A stretch of 33,561 nucleotides of DNA. It comes from Candidatus Planktophila lacus (GTDB lineage Bacteria; Bacteroidota; Bacteroidia; Flavobacteriales_D; Crocinitomicaceae). A program made the position numbers and the translations under genes. The notes under the pieces are model-generated. The model worked only from the letters and a program-made list of their open reading frames with translations. It ran no database searches and had not been told where the DNA came from. The first letter of the stretch is position 1; each line of letters starts with the position of its first letter. This document shows positions 18,353-28,982 of this stretch, in pieces. The stretch spans positions 1 to 33,561 of the forward strand of contig CALPOI020000003.1 of NCBI GenBank assembly GCA_943325145.2. The letters run 5' to 3'.

Positions 18353-20776
18353 CTAATAGAATAATTCTAAAAATCCTTTTTCTAAAGAGTCTCCATTCCC
18401 TTTATCTATAACATAATAATAGGTTCCAATTGGCAACAAATCAGAACTGCCTGGAGAAACTTGCCCTCCCCAATCGTCTTTGTATGGTTTTCCACTCTCA
18501 TATACCAACCTACCCCAACGACTATAAATCAAAACTTTCACATTTGGATATTTGTCACCATACCCTAAAAACCAAGTATCATTTGCTCCATTTCCATCCG
18601 GAGTAACCAACTGACTAGGGTGGTATTCATCACATTTTAATTCATACTGACCATCAAATTTACATCCTCTTGCATCAGTAATCGTCACTGAATACATTCC
18701 AATTGGAACTCCTGCCACATCTTTTTGATTCGAACCATTTGACCAAGAGAATTGCATTGGAAGCAATGCATTCTCAACTAGTAATTCAATTCTACCATCA
18801 GATTGTTCACATTTCGGCGCAATTAGTTTTGGTGTAATTTCTAGCTGATCGATTAGAACACGTACTTTTTTTCGGTCACTGATACACTTTGTAAACAGAT
18901 TTTTTTCTGAAATGTAGTAAGTGCCCGACTCTATCATTTCACTTCCATATAGAGGTCGACTACTTGTTGGCTTATCATACCAAACTGTTTTTTCTCCGAA
19001 AGGGAATAAGGTATCCACCGTTAATCCTTCGGTAAAGCAATACCTTAAAGTATCTTTTGTTACGATGGTTAACTTAGGATCATCCATCTTTACTTTCAAA
19101 TAAGTACGTTCCTTACTCTCGCATCCAATTACCTGTGAGGCATAATAAGAAATTGTTGTATCAATTGGTGTAGTTAAACTCAAGGATACTCCGCCTGTTT
19201 TTTGATTGTACCATTTAATTGTACTTCCGTTGGGTTGTAAATCTGCTACTTTTGGAGATTGATTTTTACATGTATAAAAACTAGCACTTGAAATAACAGG
19301 TGGAGCTACTTGTGGTGTAAACACCTTGATTTGAAGCCTACTGCTTTCACACCCTTTGAGGGTTTGCGTACAATAATAGGTAGAACCGTCAATTGCTGCA
19401 CTAATTTCTGGATTTAGAACATAACCGGATTTATCGTACCATTTTAAATTTTGACCATTCACACTTTTTAAATCGGCTAATTTGGGAGCTGAAATACAAA
19501 TTGTATCCACTGAACTTCCTTCAGGTAAAGGTGTCGTTGGTTGAATTTCAAATTTTATTAAGGTAGAATCTTTGACACATCCAGGTGAGGCCCTATTTGT
19601 TAATACATACTCTCCTAGTTTTGAGTTTTTTACATTAAAAACACCTGTAAACAAATCAATATCTAAACCTTCCTTAGGAAAAACTGTTAAATTACCTATT
19701 CCACTTCCATTGGTAAGATTTGGAGCAACTACAGAATCGGTTTGACAATACACTGGTTTATAACCAACCTTCGTATCACAAGCAGGACAAGGAGGGAAAA
19801 CACTTGAAAAAGTTTTTACGCAGCCATTTTTATCTACAATGTCAAACGAATATGGATACCCAACTGGTAAACCGGAGATTGTTAATATTTCGCCACTTGC
19901 AATTGAATCTTTAACTAATTTCGCTTTTTTAGGAAACATGTTCTTTATCGCATACTTCGATCCATAAAATTCAGCGTGTCCTCCATAGATTTTGACTTCT
20001 GTAGTACCATCTGAACAATATTCTGTTTTACTAGTGGTGATTTGATTAAAATAGGTTATTTTAAATGGTTTACCAGTAAATTGACACAACGGATTAATAA
20101 TCGGTCTTCCGTCTTTCGTAAGGTTATCAAACATAACTGGCACATACCAAAAGGTTTGGTTTTGCGTCAAATTTTTTAGTACTGCGGAATCCAATATCGA
20201 AGAGGAATTAGAAACAATTAATGGCCCATTGATAGCACAATTATCGTTATTTATATCTGGGTTTTGAGGAGGTTGACAGCGGTACATAGCGTACCCTATT
20301 GCACTTACACTGTTTCCATCTTTTTTCGGGAAAACATTTCCTGTGGTAACGGCACGCCAAGAAGCTCCAGAACATAACAACAACTCATTATCTTTTTGAA
20401 TACCATCTCCAATTAACGATAAAAAAGTAAAACCAACTCTAGGATCTTCTTGCGGGAGAGTAATTAACAATGTATCAGAACATTTATTATCAGAATCAGT
20501 CCAAACAATTTTATTAACTCCTTTGGATAAATTAAGTATTTTGGTGACATTCAACGATGGAGACTCCAATGAACCCTGTCCTGAAAGGACTGACCATTTA
20601 CCATTTTTAACAGATTGTGTCTTTATTTCAGAAGCACTTAAACAGGTGTATATATCTGATGGCACTTCACAGGGTAATACAGCCTGAGCATTTAGAAAAT
20701 TATTCGTTAAAGTAAAAATAAGAACTGAAAATAAAATAACCAAACGCATTCCCATACCATTAATTCGCCATTTCAC
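18353..20776 (-). CDS. T9SS type-B secreted surface protein (gliding motility-associated C-terminal domain) with Ig-like and SprB repeats
   Basis: 807-aa ORF. Signal peptide MGMRLVILFSVLIFTLTNNFLNAQA (likely starts 20755 or 20749); three similar ...YY...CES/CISD... Ig-like modules; SprB-like repeat CEQSDGRIELLV...FSWSNGSNQKDVAGVPIGMYSVTITDARGC (about 18620-18820); C-terminal VTPDGNGANDTWFL...VKVLIYSRWGRLVYES...W.G...LPIGTYYYVI (about 18353-18619). Confidence 0.92.
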   Translation of the reverse strand: MKWRINGMGMRLVILFSVLIFTLTNNFLNAQAVLPCEVPSDIYTCLSASEIKTQSVKNGKWSVLSGQGSLESPSLNVTKILNLSKGVNKIVWTDSDNKCSDTLLITLPQEDPRVGFTFLSLIGDGIQKDNELLLCSGASWRAVTTGNVFPKKDGNSVSAIGYAMYRCQPPQNPDINNDNCAINGPLIVSNSSSILDSAVLKNLTQNQTFWYVPVMFDNLTKDGRPIINPLCQFTGKPFKITYFNQITTSKTEYCSDGTTEVKIYGGHAEFYGSKYAIKNMFPKKAKLVKDSIASGEILTISGLPVGYPYSFDIVDKNGCVKTFSSVFPPCPACDTKVGYKPVYCQTDSVVAPNLTNGSGIGNLTVFPKEGLDIDLFTGVFNVKNSKLGEYVLTNRASPGCVKDSTLIKFEIQPTTPLPEGSSVDTICISAPKLADLKSVNGQNLKWYDKSGYVLNPEISAAIDGSTYYCTQTLKGCESSRLQIKVFTPQVAPPVISSASFYTCKNQSPKVADLQPNGSTIKWYNQKTGGVSLSLTTPIDTTISYYASQVIGCESKERTYLKVKMDDPKLTIVTKDTLRYCFTEGLTVDTLFPFGEKTVWYDKPTSSRPLYGSEMIESGTYYISEKNLFTKCISDRKKVRVLIDQLEITPKLIAPKCEQSDGRIELLVENALLPMQFSWSNGSNQKDVAGVPIGMYSVTITDARGCKFDGQYELKCDEYHPSQLVTPDGNGANDTWFLGYGDKYPNVKVLIYSRWGRLVYESGKPYKDDWGGQVSPGSSDLLPIGTYYYVIDKGNGDSLEKGFLELFY

Positions 20777-22940
20777 TCATAAACTTAATGCGCATTAATC
20801 GAAGTTCTTCTTCCGAATAATCACCATCAAATTCTCTGTAAGCAGTCGCTAAATCGTCAGTATCTGCTTCATTAAAATAATCAAATATCTCTTCTTGATT
20901 GTCCGAATCTAAGATATCATCGATATAATAATTGATATTTACTCTCGTCCCTGAAGATACAATTGCCTCAATCTCTTCGATAATTTCTTCAAAAGATTTT
21001 CCTTGCGCTTTACCAATATCTTCTAATGGAAGCTTCCTGTCAATATTTTGGATTAATTGAACTTTAAGTCCTGATTTGTTCACTAAAGACTTAACCACTA
21101 AATCTTGTGGTCTATCAATATCGTTTTCTTCAACGTAATTTGCAATCAAATCTACAAAAGGAGCACCATATCTTGCTGCCTTACCGGTACCAACACCCTG
21201 TATATGAGTTAATTCCTCAATTGTAATTGGGTATTGAAAACACATGTCTTTTAACGAAGGCTCTTGAAATATAACAAATGGAGGTATTTTCATTTGTTTT
21301 GAAATAGACTTTCTTAAATCCATTAACATATCAAACAAAACCTCATCGAAAGCCCCTCCTTTTCCTGCGAGCGTTACATCATCATTTTCTTCTTCTCCTG
21401 TAAATACGCGTTCTTTGATAAGCATGAATGAAGTTGGTTGATCCAAGAATTTCTCTCCATCAGCAGTCAACTTTAAATTCCCGAAAGATTCAATGTCTTT
21501 TGACAACAGACCACCTACAATTGATTGACGGATTACCGCATTCCAAAAATGTTCGTCTTTTTCAGATCCTTTTCCAAAAAGAGGATTCGCATCGTGACGG
21601 TAACTTTTAATTTCTGAAGTTAAATTTCCTGCAACAAATGCACACAAATGCTTTGCTTTTTGCATTTGTTCCAATGCTCTAACCGATTGTAACAACAAAT
21701 GAACATATTCTTTCCCTTCAGAACGTTCACGAGGGTGTTTACAATTATCACACATTCTCGAACAATTTGTTTCATCAAACTGTTCTCCAAAGTAATGCAA
21801 TATATATTTTCTTCTACACACTGATGTTTCAGTGTAAGAAACAATTTCATGCAGTAATTGTCTTCCAATTTCTTGTTCTGAAATTGGTTTACCATGAAGG
21901 AATTTTTCTAATTTTTCAATGTCTTTATAACTATAAAAAACAACGCATTCACCCTCGCCGCCATCACGACCAGCGCGACCAGTTTCTTGGTAATAACTTT
22001 CTAATGATTTGGGTATATCGTGATGAATTACAAAGCGAACATCTGGTTTATCAATCCCCATTCCAAATGCAATCGTAGCAACAATTACTGTAATTTCATC
22101 CATCAAAAACATGTCTTGATGTTTTCCGCGAGTTGCAGCGTCTAAACCGGCATGGTATGGCAATGCATTGATTCCATTCAATTGAAGAAGTTCAGAAAGC
22201 TCTTCAACTTTTTTTCTACTCAAACAATAAATGATTCCAGCCTTTCCTTCTTTAGACCGTATGTATCTAATAATGTCTTTTTCTACATCATTTTTAGGTC
22301 TAATTTCATAATACAAATTTTCTCGATTAAACGAAGACTTATAAACAGTCGCGTCCAACATATTCAAATTTTTCTGAATGTCAATTTGTACTTTAGGTGT
22401 TGCAGTAGCCGTTAAAGCGATAATAGGAACATTTGAAATTTTCTCAAAAATATCTCTCAATCTTCTGTATTCTGGTCTGAAATCATGCCCCCATTCTGAG
22501 ATACAATGCGCTTCATCAATCGCAAAAAAGGACACGTCTACTGTTGTTAAAAAATCAATGTATTCTTGCTTTGTCAATGATTCCGGAGCGACATACAATA
22601 ATTTTGTAATCCCAGATTGAATATCATTTTTAACTTTTGAAATTTCAGTTTTATTTAAAGACGAATTCAATACATGGGCAATATTTTCCTCATTGCTTAT
22701 CGTTCGTATTGCATCCACTTGGTTTTTCATTAAAGCAATTAGTGGGGAAACGATAATAGCTGTACCGTTAGACAATAGAGCGGGTAGTTGATAACACAAA
22801 GATTTGCCGCCACCTGTTGGCATGATAACAAAAGTGTTCTTACCGTCTAAAATATTCGTAATAATTTCTTCTTGCTTCCCTTTGAAGCTATCAAACCCGA
22901 AAAAAGTACGCAATGCACCTTTTAGATCAATTTTAACCAT
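20760..22940 (-). CDS. recQ: ATP-dependent DNA helicase RecQ
   Basis: 726 aa; VIMPTGGGKSLCYQLPAL, FAIDEAHCISEWGHDFRPEYRRL, ALTATATP, QETGRAGRDGGEGECVVFY; Zn-binding Cys cluster and HRDC-like C-terminus. Confidence 0.97.
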   Translation of the reverse strand: MVKIDLKGALRTFFGFDSFKGKQEEIITNILDGKNTFVIMPTGGGKSLCYQLPALLSNGTAIIVSPLIALMKNQVDAIRTISNEENIAHVLNSSLNKTEISKVKNDIQSGITKLLYVAPESLTKQEYIDFLTTVDVSFFAIDEAHCISEWGHDFRPEYRRLRDIFEKISNVPIIALTATATPKVQIDIQKNLNMLDATVYKSSFNRENLYYEIRPKNDVEKDIIRYIRSKEGKAGIIYCLSRKKVEELSELLQLNGINALPYHAGLDAATRGKHQDMFLMDEITVIVATIAFGMGIDKPDVRFVIHHDIPKSLESYYQETGRAGRDGGEGECVVFYSYKDIEKLEKFLHGKPISEQEIGRQLLHEIVSYTETSVCRRKYILHYFGEQFDETNCSRMCDNCKHPRERSEGKEYVHLLLQSVRALEQMQKAKHLCAFVAGNLTSEIKSYRHDANPLFGKGSEKDEHFWNAVIRQSIVGGLLSKDIESFGNLKLTADGEKFLDQPTSFMLIKERVFTGEEENDDVTLAGKGGAFDEVLFDMLMDLRKSISKQMKIPPFVIFQEPSLKDMCFQYPITIEELTHIQGVGTGKAARYGAPFVDLIANYVEENDIDRPQDLVVKSLVNKSGLKVQLIQNIDRKLPLEDIGKAQGKSFEEIIEEIEAIVSSGTRVNINYYIDDILDSDNQEEIFDYFNEADTDDLATAYREFDGDYSEEELRLMRIKFMSEMAN

Positions 22941-23257
22941 TTCACTAAATTAAATGAACTTATACCGCAATTTACAAAATCTTTCTCTGTTACCATCAAA
23001 AAAAATGAAATTTATTTAAAAAATACAGTTCGATTTTATACCAAAGTATTTCAATTTACAAAAAGTTGAATTACTTAAATTAGAACTTAATTTTAATAAT
23101 TCAAAACGAAGAATAATAGCTTAGTGCAATTAAAAATCCTTTATTCACAGTTAAAAAACTGAAAGAAAAGCCTTTAAATAGAGCCTTTAATTTAATTTTA
23201 AGCGAAAGGGCATTAATAAATCCTAACGTTTAGCAAAAAACGGTTATGTCAAAGCTG

Positions 23258-25918
23258 TTACATCAATCCTTTTGCTTGTAAGTATTCCTCCAGCGATTGC
23301 TCGTCAGAAAACAACACTTCTCTCGCTTTACTTCCTTGAAACGAACCAATAATATTAAAAGCTTCTAATTGATCTACGATTCTACCAGCTCTATTGTATC
23401 CCAATTTAAGTTTTCGTTGTAACAAACTCGCGGAACCTTGCTGGTGCATTACAACTATTCTCGCAGCATCTGCAAACATCGGGTCTACATCACCTACATC
23501 TATTCCGCCGTCATCATTCCCTCCTTCTCCTGTATATTCTGGCAATAATAAAGCATCTGGATAAGCACGTTGATTCCCTATGAAAGCACAAATTTCTTCA
23601 ACCTCAGGTGTATCTACAAAACCACACTGAAGTCGAATCGTATCAGATCCAGTAGAAATTAACATATCCCCTCTACCAATTAACTGATCTGCCCCAGACG
23701 TATCTAAAATTGTACGAGAATCGATTTTAGACAATACCCTAAACGCAATTCTTGCGGGGAAATTTGCCTTAATCATACCTGTGATTACATTCACAGAAGG
23801 TCGTTGAGTTGCTACGATAAGATGGATACCAATTGCTCTTGCTAACTGTGCGATACGCGCAATCGGGTGTTCAACTTCCTTCCCAGCTGTCATGATTAAA
23901 TCTGCAAACTCATCAATTAAAACAACAATGTAAGGTAAATATCGGTGCCCTTTTTCTGGATTCAGTCTTCGAGCGATAAATTTAGCATTGTACTCTTTGA
24001 TTGTTCTCACCTGTGCATCTTTCAATAATCCATAACGATCATCCATTTCTATACACAAAGAATTCAACGTATTAACAACTTTAGAAGTATCGGTAATAAT
24101 CGCATCTTCTTCACCCGGAAGTTTCGCGAGAAAGTGTCGTTCAATACGGTTATACAATGTAAGCTCAACTTTTTTAGGATCCACCAACACAAATTTCACT
24201 TGCGCTGGGTGTTTTTTGTATAAAATAGAAACTAAAATTGCATTCAAACCAACTGATTTACCCTGACCAGTAGAACCAGCTACTAATAAGTGTGGCATTT
24301 TCGTTAAATCAAAAGTATACGTCTCATTGGTAATGGTTTTGCCTAGTACAACTGGTAACTCATAATCCGAATTCTGGAACTTTTCAGAAGCAATCAATGA
24401 GCGCATAGATACCATTTGAGGATTGCTATTTGGCACTTCAATACCAATGGTTCCTTTTCCTGGAATTGGTGCAATGATACGAATACCCAAAGCAGAAAGA
24501 CTTAAAGCAATATCGTCTTCTAAATTTTTAATTTTTGAAATACGCACACCTGGAGCAGGCACAATTTCATACAACGTAACGGTTGGACCAACTGTCGCTT
24601 TGATTTTTGCTATCTCAATTTTATAATGCATTAAAGTTTCGACAATTTTATTTTTATTGTCCTCTAACTCTTGTTTGCTCACACTTACCTCATTGCCACC
24701 TCCCCAATCTCTTAACAAATCAATAGAAGGAAGTAAATACCCCGGTAAATCAAGCGTAGGATCATAATCACCGTATTCTTGACGCAAACGATCTGTTTCA
24801 TTATCAGTTAACTCTTCATCATCCTCTGGGATTTCTACTAGAAACTCTTCTACTATCTCTGGCTCTTCATGTATAGGAGATTGACTTTCATTTGGTAACT
24901 CTGTCACGTAATCTGTCTCTAATGAAAATTCAGGAATCGTTACAGACTTCACCGGTTTCGTGTCAAATTCCAGTTCCGCTCCCATCGAACGAGTTTCCTC
25001 TTCTTCAATAACTTGAATAAAGGGATCTACATTATTTTCATCTTCAATAATTTCTGGTTGAATCGGTGTTAAAGGTGTATATTCAGAAATCACCTCCTCT
25101 TTAACTGTTTTATTCTCTTGAAAAATACTTTGATCTGGAACAACAGTACGTTGAATTCTTAATTCATTGACTTCACCAAATTCTTCAGGTGAATTCAACT
25201 TATCTTCTTCTTCTTCGTTTTCATCGTCTTTGCTCGCAAAGCGTTCGTATAATAGCTCCCATAGATTACCAAAATTAGGATTATGGAGACTTACTATAAC
25301 AGAATATAGTGCGACCATCAACATTAAAAAAGCTCCAAAACTCCCTAACATATGGGTCAACCAATGATTGACATAAAAACCAAATGCCCCACCTACAAAA
25401 TTGATGAAATTTGAAAAATAACCTAAAAACATAGAACCCCAAACCATCCATATCAAGGCTACAATTGTGGTTCTTTGAAGTGGTAACAAGACATAATTTG
25501 CTAAAAGTTTCACTCCCAAAATGAGTAAAATAAACGGGATAGCAAATGCAGCTAAACCAAACCAACGAAAAATTAAAAGATGAGAAATCCAAGCTCCAAT
25601 TTTACCAATCCAATTGGCTACTTCAACCACATTGGATTCAAACATAAATTCAAAAAAGCTTTTACCAAGCACTCGGCTTTGATCTTCTTGCCAAGTAAAT
25701 AAATACGAAATACATGAAAGAAAAGTGTAAAATGAAAAGAACAAAACAAACATTCCTAAAATTGTCGTGAACTTTTTGGTATTCCATCTGAACGAAAATT
25801 TCTCCATCCAAGATGCTTTTTCGTTATCGATTTTTTTATTTTTTTTCTTTGGTTTTTTCTCTGGTTCGTTAGATAAAACCTTATTATCAGGGGCAATAAA
25901 TTCGTTGTCTAAAGTCAT
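23258..25918 (-). CDS. ftsK: DNA translocase FtsK/SpoIIIE
   Basis: 886 aa; N-terminal TM helices, acidic linker, Walker A VAGSTGQGKSVGLN, VLIDEFADLIM, C-terminal winged-helix gamma-like domain. Confidence 0.97.
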   Translation of the reverse strand: MTLDNEFIAPDNKVLSNEPEKKPKKKNKKIDNEKASWMEKFSFRWNTKKFTTILGMFVLFFSFYTFLSCISYLFTWQEDQSRVLGKSFFEFMFESNVVEVANWIGKIGAWISHLLIFRWFGLAAFAIPFILLILGVKLLANYVLLPLQRTTIVALIWMVWGSMFLGYFSNFINFVGGAFGFYVNHWLTHMLGSFGAFLMLMVALYSVIVSLHNPNFGNLWELLYERFASKDDENEEEEDKLNSPEEFGEVNELRIQRTVVPDQSIFQENKTVKEEVISEYTPLTPIQPEIIEDENNVDPFIQVIEEEETRSMGAELEFDTKPVKSVTIPEFSLETDYVTELPNESQSPIHEEPEIVEEFLVEIPEDDEELTDNETDRLRQEYGDYDPTLDLPGYLLPSIDLLRDWGGGNEVSVSKQELEDNKNKIVETLMHYKIEIAKIKATVGPTVTLYEIVPAPGVRISKIKNLEDDIALSLSALGIRIIAPIPGKGTIGIEVPNSNPQMVSMRSLIASEKFQNSDYELPVVLGKTITNETYTFDLTKMPHLLVAGSTGQGKSVGLNAILVSILYKKHPAQVKFVLVDPKKVELTLYNRIERHFLAKLPGEEDAIITDTSKVVNTLNSLCIEMDDRYGLLKDAQVRTIKEYNAKFIARRLNPEKGHRYLPYIVVLIDEFADLIMTAGKEVEHPIARIAQLARAIGIHLIVATQRPSVNVITGMIKANFPARIAFRVLSKIDSRTILDTSGADQLIGRGDMLISTGSDTIRLQCGFVDTPEVEEICAFIGNQRAYPDALLLPEYTGEGGNDDGGIDVGDVDPMFADAARIVVMHQQGSASLLQRKLKLGYNRAGRIVDQLEAFNIIGSFQGSKAREVLFSDEQSLEEYLQAKGLM

Positions 25919-26154
25919 AACTCAAAATATCTTACGAAGATAAAAGGATTTATTTTCTAGAACACCTTACTCCATCAAGAAGTATGCACATTCCTATGTT
26001 AAAGAAGGAGTTATTTTGAAGGTTTTAAAATGAATTGTATCAAAAACGAAATTTTCGCTACAGCATTTTTAAACTTGAATTTTAATCAAAAAAATGGTCA
26101 GATATTTTTTATTTTTTTGGCAATGATTCTCACAGACTCAACCTGAACTAAAAT

Positions 26155-26191
26155 CAACAAAAAAGGGTGTCTGACGTATCGGACACCCTTT
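26155..26191 (-). terminator. Intrinsic terminator downstream of clpC
   Basis: Minus strand AAAGGGTGTCCGATACGTCAGACACCCTTTTTTGTTG: stem of at least 10 bp followed by T6. Confidence 0.85.
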
Positions 26192-26234
26192 GAAATTAAT
26201 TTATTTTTAATTCAAATGAATTGAATTCAACTTA

Positions 26235-28766
26235 TTATTCTTTCGATTTAGACTTTGTTTTTGGAGCATCATTCGAAGTAATCTTTACAGAAAGTTCTGT
26301 CTTACCCTCTTCTAAATCAATTGAAATCAAATCTCCTTCTTTCAAATTCGACTTGATAATCTCTTCCGCGAGCGGATCCTCAATGTATTTTTGAATCGCA
26401 CGTTTCAATGGACGAGCTCCAAATTTTTCATCGTAACCTTTATCACAAATAAAATCTTTCGCTTTTTCTGTTAACTCAATTTTATAACCGAGATTATTGA
26501 TACGACCATACAATTTATCTAACTCTAAGTCAATGATAAGGTGAATATCCTCACGTGTCAAAGATTTAAACATGATCATGTCATCAATACGATTCAAAAA
26601 CTCTGGTGAAAATGCTTTTCTTAACGCATTTTGAATCACAACTTTCGAATTATCTTCTTTTTGATCAGACTGTGCTTTTGTACCAAATCCTACACCAGTT
26701 CCGAAATCAGCTAACTGACGCGCACCAATGTTAGATGTCATAATTAAAATTGTATTCTTGAAATCAATTTTACGCCCTAAACCATCCGTCATGTGCCCAT
26801 CATCTAGAACTTGTAACAAAAGATTAAATACGTCTGGATGTGCTTTTTCAATCTCATCTAATAATATGATAGAATAAGGCTTTCTTCTAACTTTTTCTGT
26901 TAATTGCCCTCCTTCTTCGTAACCAACATATCCCGGAGGCGCTCCTACCAATCGAGAGATTGAAAATTTCTCCATGTACTCAGACATATCGATACGAATC
27001 AAAGAATCTTCTGAATCAAACAAATATTTTGAAAGTACTTTTGCTAATTGTGTTTTACCAACACCTGTTGGGCCTAAAAAGAAGAAAGAACCGATTGGTT
27101 TGTTCGGGTCTTTCAGTCCAGCTCTGTTTCGTTGAATTGCTTTCACAACTTTTTGAACTGCTTCATCTTGTCCGATTACTTTTCCTTTCAACTCATCCGC
27201 CATGTGCACCAAGCGACCACTTTCTTTTTGAGCAATTCTAGTAACAGGAACACCACACATCATTGAAACAACTTCAGCAACATGTTCTTCAGTTACCTGA
27301 ACTCTATGTATTTTACTTTCTTCTTCCCATTTCTTTTTCGCAAGCTCTAATTGATCTTGCAACTTACGCTCATCGTCTCTTAATTTAGCAGCTTCTTCGT
27401 ATTGCTGAGATTTAATCACTTCCGTTTTCTTCTCTTTCAACAATTCGATTTGAGCTTCAATATCAATGATATCTTGTGGTACATTGATATTTGTAATATG
27501 AACTCTTGAACCCACTTCGTCCAACGCATCAATTGCCTTATCTGGCAAATGACGATCACTAATGTAGCGGTCAGTTAATTTAACACATGCAGAAATAGCT
27601 TCTGGTGTATAGTTAACCATGTGATGATCTTCGTATTTTTCTTTGATATTATTCAAAATTTGAATCGTTTCATCTACAGTAGTAGGGTCAATGATTACTT
27701 TTTGAAAGCGACGTTCTAAAGCACCGTCTTTCTCAATGTATTGACGGTATTCATCTAACGTTGTTGCACCAATCACTTGCATTTCACCCCTGGCCAATGC
27801 AGGTTTGAACATGTTGGATGCGTCCAAAGAACCACTTGCTCCTCCAGCACCAATAATCGTATGAATCTCATCAATGAATAAAATAATGTCTGGATTTTTT
27901 TCAATTTCCGCCATTACTGCCTTCATACGTTCTTCGAACTGTCCACGGTATTTTGTACCTGCAACTAAAGAAGCTAAATCTAAAGATATAATACGTTTAT
28001 TGAATAAAATACGAGAAACTTTTCTTTGTACAATTCTTAACGCAAGACCTTCAGCAATAGCACTTTTACCAACGCCAGGTTCTCCAATTAAAATTGGATT
28101 GTTCTTTTTTCTTCTTGAAAGAATTTGGCTAACACGCTCTATTTCTTTTTCACGACCAACTATAGGATCTAATCGACCCACTTCAGCCATTTTAGTTAAA
28201 TCACGTCCAAAGTTATCCAACACAGGAGTCTTCGACTTTGGATCCGCAGATTTACGTTGTGCTGCTCCGAAGTTTTCCGCATCTTCATCGGATGAACCAG
28301 GGAATTCCGCTTTCGGTAATGTTTCGTTTTTCATCATCGTATCTAATTCTTCTTTAACATTTTCGTATATAATTCCATATTTATTCAATACCGCAGTTGT
28401 AACACAACTATCTTCTTTCAAAATAGAAAGCAATAAATGTTGCGTACCTATACTTGGGCTTTTAAATAATTTAGCCTCTAAAAAAGACATTTTTAAAACT
28501 CTTTCAGCTTGCTTCACCAAAGGTATATTAGCTTCACCAGGAACATTAGTAGCAACATTTTTTTTGATGCCTGCCTCAATTTCAGTTCGGATTTTAGTAA
28601 TATCTAAATTAAAAGTGGACAACAATTTAATCGCTGTACCTTCCCCTTCGCGAATCATCCCTAATAAAATATGCTCAACAGCAATACTTGAACAACCCAA
28701 ACGAAGCGCTTCTTCTCTACTGTAACCAATAACATCTTTCACTCTTGGAGAAAATTTCGCTTCCAT
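26235..28766 (-). CDS. clpC: ATP-dependent Clp protease ATP-binding subunit ClpC
   Basis: 843 aa; Clp N-domain, two Walker A motifs ([29 protein letters not shown]), UVR-like segment ([21 protein letters not shown]). Confidence 0.97.
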   Translation of the reverse strand: MEAKFSPRVKDVIGYSREEALRLGCSSIAVEHILLGMIREGEGTAIKLLSTFNLDITKIRTEIEAGIKKNVATNVPGEANIPLVKQAERVLKMSFLEAKLFKSPSIGTQHLLLSILKEDSCVTTAVLNKYGIIYENVKEELDTMMKNETLPKAEFPGSSDEDAENFGAAQRKSADPKSKTPVLDNFGRDLTKMAEVGRLDPIVGREKEIERVSQILSRRKKNNPILIGEPGVGKSAIAEGLALRIVQRKVSRILFNKRIISLDLASLVAGTKYRGQFEERMKAVMAEIEKNPDIILFIDEIHTIIGAGGASGSLDASNMFKPALARGEMQVIGATTLDEYRQYIEKDGALERRFQKVIIDPTTVDETIQILNNIKEKYEDHHMVNYTPEAISACVKLTDRYISDRHLPDKAIDALDEVGSRVHITNINVPQDIIDIEAQIELLKEKKTEVIKSQQYEEAAKLRDDERKLQDQLELAKKKWEEESKIHRVQVTEEHVAEVVSMMCGVPVTRIAQKESGRLVHMADELKGKVIGQDEAVQKVVKAIQRNRAGLKDPNKPIGSFFFLGPTGVGKTQLAKVLSKYLFDSEDSLIRIDMSEYMEKFSISRLVGAPPGYVGYEEGGQLTEKVRRKPYSIILLDEIEKAHPDVFNLLLQVLDDGHMTDGLGRKIDFKNTILIMTSNIGARQLADFGTGVGFGTKAQSDQKEDNSKVVIQNALRKAFSPEFLNRIDDMIMFKSLTREDIHLIIDLELDKLYGRINNLGYKIELTEKAKDFICDKGYDEKFGARPLKRAIQKYIEDPLAEEIIKSNLKEGDLISIDLEEGKTELSVKITSNDAPKTKSKSKE

Positions 28767-28982
28767 ATTTAAAAGTTTGCGCTAAATAAACAAATAATTA
28801 ACCAAGAACAAAAATAAAACTATTAAATTGTTAATAACTTCAAAAAACCGTCAATTTTCCACAGATTTTTGTTAGTAATTCGATTTTCACGACATCAGTT
28901 CACATAAATATATTCCATATATTCGAACCTTTGTTTTAAACTACTTTATTCTAAGTAAAACCCTTTAAATTAAGCAATAAAT

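Noticed and set aside
23169-23190. Direct repeat agcctttaa x2 downstream of ftsK
   Set aside because: 9-bp, AT-rich, two copies only; likely chance and no associated structure recognised.
22941-23257. 317-bp recQ-ftsK spacer as a possible ncRNA locus
   Set aside because: AT-rich with no convincing promoter, terminator or stable hairpin that I could identify.
25919-26154. ftsK-clpC spacer as a possible ncRNA locus
   Set aside because: Apart from the clpC terminator at its right end I saw no structured element or consensus promoter.
27874-28725. 283-aa ORF (+) opposite clpC
   Set aside because: Antisense shadow of the highly conserved clpC coding sequence; low-complexity Ser/Ile/Leu-rich translation with no domain signature.
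28855-28863. DnaA-box-like TTTTCCACA in the clpC-gyrA spacer
   Set aside because: Matches a degenerate TTWTNCACA motif that I expect several times by chance in a window of this size and composition; no cluster of boxes seen.
28908-28930. Small AT palindrome (aatata-ttcca-tatatt) upstream of gyrA
   Set aside because: Six-bp A/T-only arms are expected by chance in such AT-rich DNA.
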